Source of the DNA: a virus
Reading direction: 5' to 3' (one strand)
IMG/VR virus record: IMGVR_UViG_3300035698_034663
Coordinates: 1 to 22,306 of that record
DNA length: 22,306 nucleotides
Each line of letters opens with the position of its first letter. The stretch's first letter is position 1. Below the pieces are notes generated by a model. That model was not told the DNA's origin. It searched no databases and saw only the letters and a list, made by a program, of their open reading frames with translations. Of the stretch, positions 6,812 to 13,804 are shown in pieces. The translations under genes and the position numbers were made by a program.

Positions 6812-7432
6812 TTATTCTTCTTGCCATCGCGCTTGTATAGTTTTCGAATCAAATGTTTTTGTGAGGGTTCCTGAAGACTTCGAATCTTCAATGAGGCTTA
6901 CAACGGAGTGATTTATATTCCCATGATATACGCAGCTATCTTGCTTTACAGAGAAACATTTCCACATTCCTTTTTGCTTAATGATTGCGTATGGTGTAGA
7001 GCCCGTGATCGAAAAATCATTTCCTATCGTTTTTGCTGAAGTAAACTCCTGATTTACGATGCAGGTTTGAACCTCATAATTCCAGCCAGGCTTAACGTCA
7101 TCAGGATAATACTTATCGCACTTACCCATATTAAGATTGTACTTAACTTTAATCCTTTTATATTCGGGCCCGCCGCTAATCATTAGCCCAGAGAAACATA
7201 GGTTACTAAATGAATCGCAATAATCCGAGTAGCTTCCACCAGATACTTCTTGTGATAGATTTGAATTAATTCCTTCGTAAAAGGAGCCGTTCGATTCTAA
7301 AATAATAATCTTGTAAGTATTAACTGGAGTATCAATCTTTATTACTCCACAAAATGCGTCAACCGGAATTATCATTAATGCAGCTATCGCTGTGGCGATC
7401 AGTGCTATTAAAATTGTTTTTTTTAATGTCAT
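6812..7432 (-). CDS. Secreted cysteine-containing protein, copy A of a tandem pair
   Basis: A 206-residue protein beginning M-T-L-K-K-T-I-L-I-A-L-I-A-T-A-I-A-A-L-M, a signal peptide with likely cleavage near V-D-A-F. The mature protein shares its plan with copy B: D-S-F-S-N-L-C, C-D-K-Y-Y-P, P-G-W, T-C-I-V-N-Q, S-T-P-Y-A-I, M-W-K-C, D-S-C-V-Y-H-G and a final W. The shared cysteine pattern shows common descent, but identity is low, so the duplication is old or both genes evolve quickly. ATG at 7432 has only a weak GGAT upstream. The tRNA-CAU gene lies just upstream on the same strand. Function unknown; export to the periplasm is likely. Confidence 0.7.
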   Translation of the reverse strand: MTLKKTILIALIATAIAALMIIPVDAFCGVIKIDTPVNTYKIIILESNGSFYEGINSNLSQEVSGGSYSDYCDSFSNLCFSGLMISGGPEYKRIKVKYNLNMGKCDKYYPDDVKPGWNYEVQTCIVNQEFTSAKTIGNDFSITGSTPYAIIKQKGMWKCFSVKQDSCVYHGNINHSVVSLIEDSKSSGTLTKTFDSKTIQARWQEE

Positions 7433-7452
7433 ATTTTATCCATAAAAAAGAA

Positions 7453-7526
7453 TAGGGCTTCTCGGATTTGAACCGAGGACAAACGGTGTATGAGACCGCT
7501 GCTCTAACCAACTGTGCTAAAACCCT
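7453..7526 (-). tRNA. tRNA with anticodon CAU (Ile2 or elongator Met)
   Basis: The minus strand folds as a full cloverleaf: acceptor AGGGTTT with AAGCCCT, TA at 8-9, D stem GCAC/GAGC (one mismatch), anticodon stem GCGGT/ACCGT with loop CTCATAC, T stem CTCGG/CCGAG with loop TTCAAAT, discriminator A. CCA is not encoded. The GGG/CCC anticodon stem and 1-72 mismatch of initiators are absent, so it is an elongator-type tRNA. Because a TilS-like enzyme is encoded at 931-1554, tRNA-Ile2 (read with lysidine as AUA) is my preferred reading; Met cannot be excluded by eye. Confidence 0.9.
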
Positions 7527-7566
7527 TTAGGTTATTTTCACTATATAGTTTTTTAAGTTATACAGC

Positions 7567-7941
7567 CTATCTATTTAGAGCCTTAAATTTAGAGTTTAGT
7601 ACTTTAACTTTTTTTCTAGATTTGATAAGATCTGCACTTAACAGCCTTAAATCTAGCTTTAGCTTATATTCTTTAACAAAACTATTCATCGTCTTTTGGT
7701 TATCAAAATGTATAGATGAGTATGAATTATAAAAGCAGACTCTTACATTTTTATATTTACTATCATTAAAAATCTCACCCTCTGCTTTTAGGCCAAGCCC
7801 GTAATTCAGATTAAGAAGTAAGTAATTCAGATTAAGAAGTAAGTAATTTGTGCCGGTAACTTCCCATTCGACTTCCTTAATAAGCTCAATAAACTCATTA
7901 AGTTTTTCTTCTACTTTAACTGCTGCTGTAATTTCAATCAT
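7567..7941 (-). CDS. Small unknown protein with an internal repeat
   Basis: A 124-residue protein starting M-I-E-I-T-A-A-V-K-V. I choose the ATG at 7941 because AGGAAAGAAG lies just upstream; a TTG at 7980 would add 13 residues without a ribosome site. A 21-bp tandem DNA repeat makes the peptide N-Y-L-L-L-N-L occur twice plus a partial third (residues about 32-48). The C-terminus is very Lys/Leu-rich and helical. It sits between tRNA-CAU and tRNA-Tyr on the same strand. No family recognised. Confidence 0.55.
   Translation of the reverse strand: MIEITAAVKVEEKLNEFIELIKEVEWEVTGTNYLLLNLNYLLLNLNYGLGLKAEGEIFNDSKYKNVRVCFYNSYSSIHFDNQKTMNSFVKEYKLKLDLRLLSADLIKSRKKVKVLNSKFKALNR
7801..7848. repeat. 21-bp tandem repeat, 2.3 copies
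   Basis: GTAATTCAGATTAAGAAGTA plus A occurs at 7801-7821 and 7822-7842, followed by GTAATT. The two full copies are identical, so the duplication is recent. The unit is a multiple of three and keeps the reading frame of the host gene. Confidence 0.9.
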
Positions 7942-7994
7942 TTCTTCTTTCCTGAAATACATATTCTTTCTTTTTTTCAATTATTATAAAATGA

Positions 7995-8081
7995 TTGGAG
8001 AGGCCGGAATCGAACCGACTACACCGCGCGTCCGCAGCGACGGATTTACAGTCCGCCTAGCTTCCAAAGCTATTACTCCCA
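7995..8081 (-). tRNA. tRNA-Tyr(GTA), acceptor stem lacks one base
   Basis: Anticodon stem GCGGA/TCCGT with loop CTGTAAA gives GTA. A long variable arm and T arm GTCGG-TTCGATT-CCGGC fit a bacterial class II tRNA-Tyr. The 3' acceptor strand CTCTCCA expects TGGAGAG, but the 5' strand reads TGGGAG before TA: exactly one A is missing. The gene is otherwise complete. CCA is not encoded. Function may be impaired, or the base may be missing only in this assembly. Confidence 0.8.
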
Positions 8082-8112
8082 GAAGTTATTATTACATGCG
8101 CATCATTAATTA

Positions 8113-8199
8113 TCAGTTCCGCCAAAAGCTAGACTCTAATATTAACTCCCGCTTAGCTTCCTGTACGGCTTCATTCCATTGAACAGCCGAATCTAGCAC
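8113..8199 (-). other. Short coding-like tail or remnant after the gene at 8212
   Basis: Directly after the TAA of the 399-residue gene, the same frame stays open for 32 codons and encodes a coding-like helical peptide (from GTG at 8199: V-L-D-S-A-V-Q-W-N-E-A-V-Q-E-A-K-R-E-L, ending S-F-W-R-N). No ribosome site precedes the GTG. It could be a lost C-terminal tail, a readthrough extension or a separate tiny gene remnant. Confidence 0.3.
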
Positions 8200-8211
8200 T
8201 TCATGTTTATT

Positions 8212-9411
8212 TTATCTACTTTTAAATAGAATAGAATGTTCTACTTCAAGCGCTGTGTAGAACTGCTTGTACTCTATATCAAGTCCCTCATAAAATCCTT
8301 TGCTTTTTAATAGCTCAAGATTTTCCATAAAGGTATTTATAAGATTTTTATAATTGCTAAAAGTATATTCTTTTTTATAATCTTGAAGCCAACCTGTACA
8401 AAATTTCTTTTTTGTACACATCTCTCTTAAGATATTTATCAAAACCACTACATGAGTAGCTTTGTGCTTGTTGCTACCGCTACAGGTAGCTACATGCATT
8501 TTAACGCCAGAGCTTATTGAATTGCTTGCACGTTTTACTTTTGCTTGAAGCTCAAGGTTAAGCCTTATAGTTAAGGTATTCAATAATTGATCAAGCTCTT
8601 TGGTTAGGATGGCTTTAGGCTTAGAGTTTTTATTAACCCTAGTTAGTCCACCCTTATAAGCTGCTCTCCTTTCATCAATGCGTTTGCGAAGCTCTGGGTT
8701 TAAGCTGATCTTTAAAAAGAAATTTTCGTCTACATCTTTACCATTAACTAGATCAGAAACTATATTTTTTGGTCTTTCAAAAAGATAATTTCCGTAAAAG
8801 CATTTATCTTTTCCATACTTTTCACGTGTATCAATTCCAGGATCTATAATTGTAGCTATTTTTTTTTCAAATCTTGCTACTTCGTATCTCATATCATGAT
8901 AATGTGAGTGGTTATGATAGCCGAAACTTTCTTCCGCAATACTTAGCTTGTTATATTTTGCAAGAAGATTATTTGTTACGGAAGCTTTATTATTTGATAT
9001 ATCAAGAGTATGCTCTTTTTTTACTATAACGCAAGAATTTGAATTATAAAAATAACTATTAGCAATTAGTTTAAATACGTTAGTTAGACCTTCTTCTTTA
9101 AAATTCCTAGAGTCTAACTCAATTTTCAATTCATCAAGATCTTTTACGAAAATTACATCTTCACTATCTAAGATTAAATTTACATCATTTGTAATGACCC
9201 ATACCTGATCAATATTTTTTTTGCCTAAATATTGGTAAAAGCTATTGCTTGAATTATTACAATTAACTAATACCGCCGCAGTTTCTTTCTCCGAATCAAT
9301 ATTTTCTGCAGGTTCAAAGTCTTTAAAACTCACTGATTTAATATCTTTTTCAACTCCTACGACAGCATACTTAAAGCTACCAAGAAAGCAGTTCTTCTTT
9401 AATTTGGACAT
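8212..9411 (-). CDS. Large unknown phage protein, paralogue of the gene at 9425
   Basis: A 399-residue soluble protein without a domain I recognise. It shares blocks with the gene just upstream: V-W-V-I-T-N-D-V-N-L-I-L-D-S-E-D here against L-W-F-A-T-D-D-A-D-L-I-L-N-S-E there, and in the C-terminal third L-I-N-I-L-R-E-M-C-T-K-K-K-F-C against L-I-F-I-D-K-I-N-S-K-F-C-L. Between them are Lys/Arg-rich stretches and many helical segments. The ATG at 9411 has a weak GGG about 6 bases upstream. It lies 13 bases from the upstream paralogue, so they are co-transcribed. In-frame coding-like sequence continues past its TAA. Confidence 0.7.
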   Translation of the reverse strand: MSKLKKNCFLGSFKYAVVGVEKDIKSVSFKDFEPAENIDSEKETAAVLVNCNNSSNSFYQYLGKKNIDQVWVITNDVNLILDSEDVIFVKDLDELKIELDSRNFKEEGLTNVFKLIANSYFYNSNSCVIVKKEHTLDISNNKASVTNNLLAKYNKLSIAEESFGYHNHSHYHDMRYEVARFEKKIATIIDPGIDTREKYGKDKCFYGNYLFERPKNIVSDLVNGKDVDENFFLKISLNPELRKRIDERRAAYKGGLTRVNKNSKPKAILTKELDQLLNTLTIRLNLELQAKVKRASNSISSGVKMHVATCSGSNKHKATHVVVLINILREMCTKKKFCTGWLQDYKKEYTFSNYKNLINTFMENLELLKSKGFYEGLDIEYKQFYTALEVEHSILFKSR

Positions 9412-9424
9412 TACATACCCTATT

Positions 9425-10519
9425 TTATTTTTTTGAAAACTTTTTTAGCAATTTGATAAAATTATCATAATCTACACTACCCAGTTCTTCTTTAAAGAAA
9501 GACTGTGATACTTCTTCAAAAGCTTTAACTAAAGCTTTAGCGTTTGGGTTTTTGAAATCTAAATGAGAATAAACGGGCTCAGCGCTTCGGAAGTCAGATG
9601 CATGAAGGCAAAATTTGGAATTAATCTTATCTATAAAAATCAGCTTTGCAAGCATTGCTTTTAACTTACTCTCTTTACTAATTAACTTACTAAGGTAATT
9701 ATTAAAGCCGACATGCTCTTCTGAACCGCTAGACTTAAAGAGTTCAGATAATGCTCTGTTTGCTTGATGTTTTATAAAAACTTCCATATCTTTTATGTCA
9801 TAAAAAGGATCTAAATCCTTATTTTTCTTTTTAGATTTAACCTTACGCTTAGCTGCTGACTCTTCTAATCTCAGCTTATGCTTTTCTTTTTCGCCAGGAC
9901 ACCAAGTTACTTTTTCTTGCGCTGAAAGTTTAATATCTGAATTAAGATAAATTGTAAGCCCAACTATTTCATAGCTATCAAATGAAGCAACTAGATTATG
10001 CATAGGAATTTTTTTGTTATTAAGATTGAGTTCAAGCTTTTTATACTTTTCAACTAATCTTATTACTTCAAACTTATTTTTCGTAGCAAGCATTGGCTTT
10101 CTGGATATAAAGAAACCTTGCCTATCTTCGTTATAATATGAAGAAATTAAATTATCTAAAAATTTTTTATCTAATCCACAAGTAGAGCTATAAATTTCCG
10201 CAATTTCTTTATCGGAAAGGGCTGAGTTTATCAAACCTTTATTAACCTTAGAGATTCCTAGCTCTACATAGTGCATTAACTCAAGCTCTTCTAATAAGGA
10301 AGAATTTGACACTCCAGGTATCATCTTTTCTGAGTTTAAAATAAGATCTGCATCATCTGTCGCGAACCATAATTCTTCAAATACTTTACTATTAATTAGA
10401 GTGTAGCATACCCCTGTAAGATTGCGCTCTTCTAAAATAGACATATCATCTTCTAACCTGTTATTAAAACAATTAGAAGTATTTATATTAGGAAATTTTG
10501 TTTTGAGATAACGATGCAT
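9425..10519 (-). CDS. Large unknown phage protein, paralogue of the gene at 8212
   Basis: A 364-residue protein with the same plan as its neighbour: N-terminal L-W-F-A-T-D-D-A-D-L-I-L-N-S-E, a basic middle (R-K-V-K-S-K-K-K-N-K at about 230), and a C-terminal helical block with K-F-C. No catalytic motif is evident. AGGAAAG lies about 8 bases upstream of ATG at 10519, inside the end of the preceding gene's spacer. Tandem duplication followed by strong divergence is inferred. Function unknown; the N-terminal D-x-D-L-I-L-N-S-E motif could be a structural rather than catalytic element. Confidence 0.7.
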   Translation of the reverse strand: MHRYLKTKFPNINTSNCFNNRLEDDMSILEERNLTGVCYTLINSKVFEELWFATDDADLILNSEKMIPGVSNSSLLEELELMHYVELGISKVNKGLINSALSDKEIAEIYSSTCGLDKKFLDNLISSYYNEDRQGFFISRKPMLATKNKFEVIRLVEKYKKLELNLNNKKIPMHNLVASFDSYEIVGLTIYLNSDIKLSAQEKVTWCPGEKEKHKLRLEESAAKRKVKSKKKNKDLDPFYDIKDMEVFIKHQANRALSELFKSSGSEEHVGFNNYLSKLISKESKLKAMLAKLIFIDKINSKFCLHASDFRSAEPVYSHLDFKNPNAKALVKAFEEVSQSFFKEELGSVDYDNFIKLLKKFSKK

Positions 10520-10523
10520 TATC

Positions 10524-11222
10524 TTACTTTCCTGTAATAGCTTTTGTTGTGGTGAATAAATTTACTGAATCGATATGCTTCAGCATCTCAATTCCCTGCT
10601 TTGAGTTCTGAAATACTGAACGAGCAATCGCAGCCTTAGCAGTACGCTCGACGCGGCCGATATCACCAAGGTCTTTCTTTACCTTAATTCTTTCAAGACG
10701 AATCTCGTTATATTTCTGTAAGAGTTCTTCTTTCTTAACAAAGAGAGCTTTTAGATCCGCACTCGGAACTACTGTTTTATAATCAGATACTGAAAACGTT
10801 CCCTCGTAAGCGTTAGATTTAGCCTTTTTAGTATTAAGCTTGTAACCATTTGCAGATACTGAACCTGTAATCTCTTCGCTAGATATATTACTCATACTTA
10901 CCTGGACTGTAATATTCGAATATCCTTGAGTAGACATAAACTCGGTGAGGGCATTCATATTAAACTGATCGTTCAGTTCTTTTTCTGCAAGAGTTTTGAT
11001 TGCAGAGTCTGTAGCTACAGCGCTCTTCTGCGTAGAATCCTCTTCCTTCTTTAGTTCAGTATCTCTTTCGCACAGGCGATTTTCATGAGCGCAGAGTGCA
11101 ATGATAACCATATCTTCTTTGTTGATTTCAATATTGCTAAAAATATTGGTATCGATCGTAATGGCGTCATGGGTAACAAGCTCTGTGGACTCTTTTACTT
11201 TGGACGAATTCTTCTTAGACAT
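10524..11222 (-). CDS. Unknown protein, 232 residues, partly coiled coil
   Basis: No family recognised. The first 20 residues are Lys/Ser-rich. A short segment (D-M-V-I-I-A-L-C-A-H-E-N-R-L) is followed by charged helices (R-D-T-E-L-K-K-E-E-D), a Ser/Thr-rich beta-like middle (residues 100-150), and a long basic coiled-coil candidate at about 165-195. AAGGAAAA lies 9 bases upstream of ATG at 11222, and this start overlaps the TAA of the frame-broken gene upstream. Codon use is slightly richer in GC than neighbours. It leads a run with the two paralogues at 8212-10519. Confidence 0.65.
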   Translation of the reverse strand: MSKKNSSKVKESTELVTHDAITIDTNIFSNIEINKEDMVIIALCAHENRLCERDTELKKEEDSTQKSAVATDSAIKTLAEKELNDQFNMNALTEFMSTQGYSNITVQVSMSNISSEEITGSVSANGYKLNTKKAKSNAYEGTFSVSDYKTVVPSADLKALFVKKEELLQKYNEIRLERIKVKKDLGDIGRVERTAKAAIARSVFQNSKQGIEMLKHIDSVNLFTTTKAITGK

Positions 11223-11524
11223 TTACATTTTCCTTTTTCAGTTTCTCAATCTCAAATTTTTTCATTGCGCTAATAGCTCTATCTATTGAGAGCTCGTTAA
11301 AACCTACTTTGTATCCATAAAGATCCTCCTTGTGCAAAATTTGTCGAAGTTTTTCATCAGAAATATTCTTATTTAATACTTTTGTAGTATGAGACCAATA
11401 ACCTTTTGAAGCATGAAAGTTGCTCTACATCAAATACTTTTTGAGGTTTAGATATCAAATCCTCACCTAAAGGTATGTAGTCTCCGTAAACAATAGCAAA
11501 TGTAAGATTCCTATTCAACCCCAT
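11215..11524 (-). pseudogene. Small gene split by a +1 frame change
   Basis: An ATG at 11524 overlaps the stop of the OGFr-like gene and opens M-G-L-N-R-N-L-T-F-A-I-V-Y-G-D-Y-I-P-L-G, which ends at a TAA at 11371-11369. In the +1 frame a clearly coding-like sequence then runs to 11215 (including Y-W-S-H-T-T-K-V-L-N-K-N-I-S-D and E-L-S-I-D-R-A-I-S-A-M-K-K-F-E), with no usable start before its last 16 codons, and it overlaps the next gene's ATG. Joined near 11413-11430 the product is about 102 residues. CTT-T at the join resembles a +1 slippery step, but sequence error or mutation is equally possible. No family recognised. Confidence 0.55.
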
Positions 11525-12074
11525 CACACTCAGAACCGCAGAAGTCTTCATCAGAATTATCTTCATCAGAATTATCTTTATCAGAATCGCAACTGAAGTC
11601 TTCGATGGATCCAGCCTCAAGCTCTTCGTCCTTCCACTTGGGAATATATTTAAATGAATCAGCCCAGGACCAATGAGCTTTTTTTGCTGCGCCATGCTTT
11701 GCACACCACTCAAAAATAGTCTTTGCCTCCTCCTCCATTCCAATTTGATTAACAAATCGAATCATTTGGAGAATCTTTACGTGAGAAGAATCAATAGGGT
11801 TTCGCCATTTAGTTGTTTCATTTAAAAATTTAAGAAACCTATTCGTTGCTCTCTTAACATTTTTCTGCAAAGATTCGTTTTGCTTAAACTGATTAAACTC
11901 TGCATAGGTAATAGGCTTAACTCCTTTGTAAGAAGGGCTTTCTTCAAAAAGAGGAAAGTACCACGGAATATAATCTCGCTTTGACTCCAGAGTTTCATTA
12001 TCTAATTCAAGCATTTCTTCAAAATCTTTTCCATCAGTATTCTTAGAATTTCCTAGGTAAAAATCGACAAGCAT
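11511..12074 (-). CDS. OGFr-domain-like protein
   Basis: The segment D-Y-I-P-W-Y-F-P-L-F-E-E-S-P-S-Y-K-G-V-K (residues 40-59 counted from the upstream ATG at 12092) followed by P-I-T matches the core of the opioid growth factor receptor conserved region (OGFr_N: H-D-Y-I-Q-W-L-F-P-L, then an S-x-x-N-x-x-A-P-x-L-T block), a domain of unknown biochemical role also found in bacteria and phages. The rest is helical. The C-terminal tail is very acidic and built on a 15-bp DNA repeat (D-N-S-D-E repeated). I choose ATG at 12074 because AAGGAAG lies just upstream; the ATG at 12092 lacks a ribosome site. The gene follows the deaminase with a 1-base gap relative to the upstream ATG. Confidence 0.7.
   Translation of the reverse strand: MLVDFYLGNSKNTDGKDFEEMLELDNETLESKRDYIPWYFPLFEESPSYKGVKPITYAEFNQFKQNESLQKNVKRATNRFLKFLNETTKWRNPIDSSHVKILQMIRFVNQIGMEEEAKTIFEWCAKHGAAKKAHWSWADSFKYIPKWKDEELEAGSIEDFSCDSDKDNSDEDNSDEDFCGSECDGVE
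11545..11588. repeat. 15-bp tandem repeat in the acidic tail of the OGFr-like gene
   Basis: TCTTCATCAGAATTA occurs at 11545-11559 and 11560-11574 and again, with changes, from 11575. The unit is in frame and encodes D-N-S-D-E, extending an acidic tail. Confidence 0.85.
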
Positions 12075-12093
12075 AGTTTCTTCCTTTTTCATA

Positions 12094-12459
12094 TTAAATA
12101 TTCATATCTTTAAAGTTTCCATCCCAATCAGAATAGACAACTCTTTTAATTCCAGCTTTACGAATAAGCTCTTGACAATGCTCACAAGGATGAGCCATCG
12201 TTAGCTCCCCTTCGGCGCTCCAACGCATTACAAAAATAACATCTCCTGGTTTAGCTTGACGCAAGATGTTCATCTCAGCATGGATGGCATAACAACTCTG
12301 CCCATTCTTATAAGTCCTCTTAAAAGAGGGGTGAGTCTTACTTGTGTTAGCACCAATCGTTACCAAACTCTTTCTTCTAAAGAGAGCAGCACCTACGTGA
12401 AATCTATGATTATTATTCATGGCAACTTCTTTAACTCTACTAAGGGCTCCGATATTCAT
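12094..12459 (-). CDS. Cytidine/deoxycytidylate deaminase family protein
   Basis: This family uses a zinc-bound water to remove the amino group from cytosine bases. The zinc site is complete: H60-A-E62 (ligand and proton-shuttling Glu) and P91-C-E-H-C95 (two Cys ligands). At 121 residues it matches small cytidine or dCMP deaminases. A phage dCMP deaminase supplies dUMP for thymidylate synthesis; the substrate cannot be set from sequence by eye, and nucleoside deaminase is the alternative. The start ATG at 12459 has only a weak AGAG upstream. It lies between the metallophosphoesterase and the OGFr-like gene. Confidence 0.85.
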   Translation of the reverse strand: MNIGALSRVKEVAMNNNHRFHVGAALFRRKSLVTIGANTSKTHPSFKRTYKNGQSCYAIHAEMNILRQAKPGDVIFVMRWSAEGELTMAHPCEHCQELIRKAGIKRVVYSDWDGNFKDMNI

Positions 12460-12489
12460 AGCGCTGCTCTAATTTTAAAGATTAATTAT

Positions 12490-13233
12490 TTAACTTCTAA
12501 GCCAGAATTCTCCATGAAGGCCGCAGCCAAAGAATTCCGTACCCTCTATTTTTTGTCTTTGTAAAATATGATGATGACCATAATACCAAGCTTTTGGTTT
12601 ATGTGCTGAATGTTTTACTACATTCTCAAGCATATTTGGTGTAGTAGAAGAATTTCTTCTTACTCGAAATAAATCAATTCGAAGAGGAACGTCATGAGTT
12701 ACAATTACTTCAGGCTTTCTGTGTTCGTAATTTGATTGAAATAAATTAAACTCATTACGGTTAGGCTGTTCTTTATCCCACCATGATAAATTGGGTTCTC
12801 TTAGATGAACATCGGTTGACTCTGCACCACCAAGAAATAAGTGGGACTTTCCATTTAAAGACAAAACTGAACCTCTTGCTGCCCAGAATACGCCGGATCC
12901 CGGTTCTACCTCAACTTTATCAGGGTAACCTTGTTGCTCGCATAAATCATAGTAAGCATTCCAATTATCATGATTGCCGCCACAAGTTATAATTTCAACT
13001 TTCCATGTTCCGCGTCGAGCCCTTTCTTTAATCCAAAGGTTAAGCTCTGAAGTTTTCCATATAGGAAGCTCTCCGTTAACGCGATACTTTTTAATAGCAT
13101 TCTTTGTTGGAAAGAATAGTCCGAAATCTCCAACTTGAACAATGTGAGAGTAACCTTTAGATTCCGCCTTCATTTCTAGCGATCCTAGATCGTTATACCT
13201 TCCATGAAGATCGCCTACATACATTATTGTCAT
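12490..13233 (-). CDS. Metallophosphoesterase
   Basis: A calcineurin-type phosphoesterase of 247 residues with all metal-site blocks in order: G-D-L-H-G (7-11), G-D-F-G (35-38), G-G-N-H-D-N (85-90), T-H-D (179-181) and Y-G-H-H-H (218-222). The G-D-F-G block and G-H-H-H ending differ from the PPP-type protein at 18800, so the two are separate subfamilies. Substrates of this family include phosphoproteins, nucleotides and nucleic-acid ends; which applies here is unknown. AGGATGTGTT directly precedes the ATG at 13233. Confidence 0.88.
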   Translation of the reverse strand: MTIMYVGDLHGRYNDLGSLEMKAESKGYSHIVQVGDFGLFFPTKNAIKKYRVNGELPIWKTSELNLWIKERARRGTWKVEIITCGGNHDNWNAYYDLCEQQGYPDKVEVEPGSGVFWAARGSVLSLNGKSHLFLGGAESTDVHLREPNLSWWDKEQPNRNEFNLFQSNYEHRKPEVIVTHDVPLRIDLFRVRRNSSTTPNMLENVVKHSAHKPKAWYYGHHHILQRQKIEGTEFFGCGLHGEFWLRS

Positions 13234-13397
13234 AACACATCCTAGTATAAGTCATTGGGCTTTTTTAAATTTAATGGATTTACTAAATGACGCTGGCTAT
13301 CGGTTACAATTAGTTGCCAACCAAATCTCTTTTCTTTAATATCACAATCGCTTTTGTACGAAAAAAACTAAGCAGTTGTGCCGAGGAGTAAAACGAA

Positions 13398-13417
13398 TTC
13401 TGTTATTTTTCACAGAA
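13398..13417 (-). terminator. Weak terminator-like hairpin
   Basis: TTCTGT at 13398-13403 pairs with ACAGAA at 13412-13417 around an 8-base A/T loop. On the minus strand it is followed by TTCGTTTTA. It lies about 40 bases past the tiny gene at 13457. The rest of 13234-13456 shows no gene; a TATAGTATAA at about 13449-13440 could be a -10 element toward the phosphoesterase. Confidence 0.3.
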
Positions 13418-13456
13418 CGCCTTTATACCAACCCAAAACTTATACTATAACAAAAT

Positions 13457-13552
13457 TTATTTTTTATTAATAAAACCCTCTAGAAAACTAACGATATCTA
13501 AAAGATAATAACCTATAGCAATTCCTATTGCTAGTGTAATTAACTCCAACAT
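13457..13552 (-). CDS. Tiny membrane peptide, 31 residues
   Basis: Begins M-L-E-L-I-T-L-A-I-G-I-A-I-G-Y-Y-L-L-D-I and ends F-I-N-K-K. One hydrophobic segment covers most of it, with a positively charged end. GGAG lies 9 bases upstream, inside the last codons of the preceding tiny gene, and the two frames overlap only by a base or so, which supports coupled translation. Unknown function. Confidence 0.5.
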   Translation of the reverse strand: MLELITLAIGIAIGYYLLDIVSFLEGFINKK

Positions 13553-13553
13553 C

Positions 13554-13703
13554 TTAGATTACTCCTACGAGAAGGAGGACTAGAAGCACAATCATGATTG
13601 TTACTAGTGCGCCACCTGGAGCGAGAAACGCCCTACCTTGACTAACACCTCCAGTTAAAACTAAAATCAATAAAACAATTAACAGTAAAGTTACTAACGA
13701 CAT
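13554..13703 (-). CDS. Small two-pass membrane protein, DUF3309-like
   Basis: A 49-residue protein: M-S-L-V-T-L-L-L-I-V-L-L-I-L-V-L-T-G-G-V, a short loop with R-A-F-L-A-P-G-G, then a second hydrophobic run ending L-L-L-V-G-V-I. Two hydrophobic helices joined by a G/P-rich loop resemble DUF3309 small membrane proteins; this is recognition by pattern only. AGGAGA stands 5 bases before the ATG, one of the best ribosome sites in the window, so the gene is probably real despite its size. It starts just downstream of tRNA-Gln. Confidence 0.65.
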   Translation of the reverse strand: MSLVTLLLIVLLILVLTGGVSQGRAFLAPGGALVTIMIVLLVLLLVGVI

Positions 13704-13724
13704 TTTTCTCCTATAGTTATAAAA

Positions 13725-13796
13725 TAGGGGTAGTAGGATTTGAACCTACGCATACTGGGATCAAAACCCAGGACCTTACCGCTTGGCTATACCCCA
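13725..13796 (-). tRNA. tRNA-Gln(TTG)
   Basis: Acceptor TGGGGTA with TACCCCT (1-72 is a U-U mismatch; weak 1-72 pairs are normal for tRNA-Gln), anticodon stem CTGGG/CCCAG with loop TTTTGAT giving TTG, T stem GTAGG/CCTAC with loop TTCAAAT, discriminator A. CCA is not encoded. It reads CAA, and by wobble CAG. Confidence 0.93.
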
Positions 13797-13804
13797 ATAA
13801 ATAA

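Noticed and set aside
7801-7848. CRISPR-like array
   Set aside because: The 21-bp units are directly adjacent without spacers and lie in frame inside a gene; it is a simple tandem duplication.
7850-8182. Plus-strand 110-residue ORF with G-E-A-G-I-E-P-T-T-P-R-V
   Set aside because: It runs across the antisense of tRNA-Tyr; this peptide is the well-known false translation of tRNA sequence.
10470-10490. TATAAATA octamers as T4-type late promoters
   Set aside because: They occur inside genes (about 10480, 14580, 19250), as expected by chance in AT-rich DNA; only the intergenic one near 19585 was kept, at low confidence.
11369-11755. Minus-strand 128-residue ORF overlapping the OGFr-like gene
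   Set aside because: Its first part lies out of frame inside the OGFr-like gene and is low-complexity (K-I-I-L-M repeats from the DNA repeat); only its last 51 codons, from ATG 11524, look coding and are listed as the split gene.
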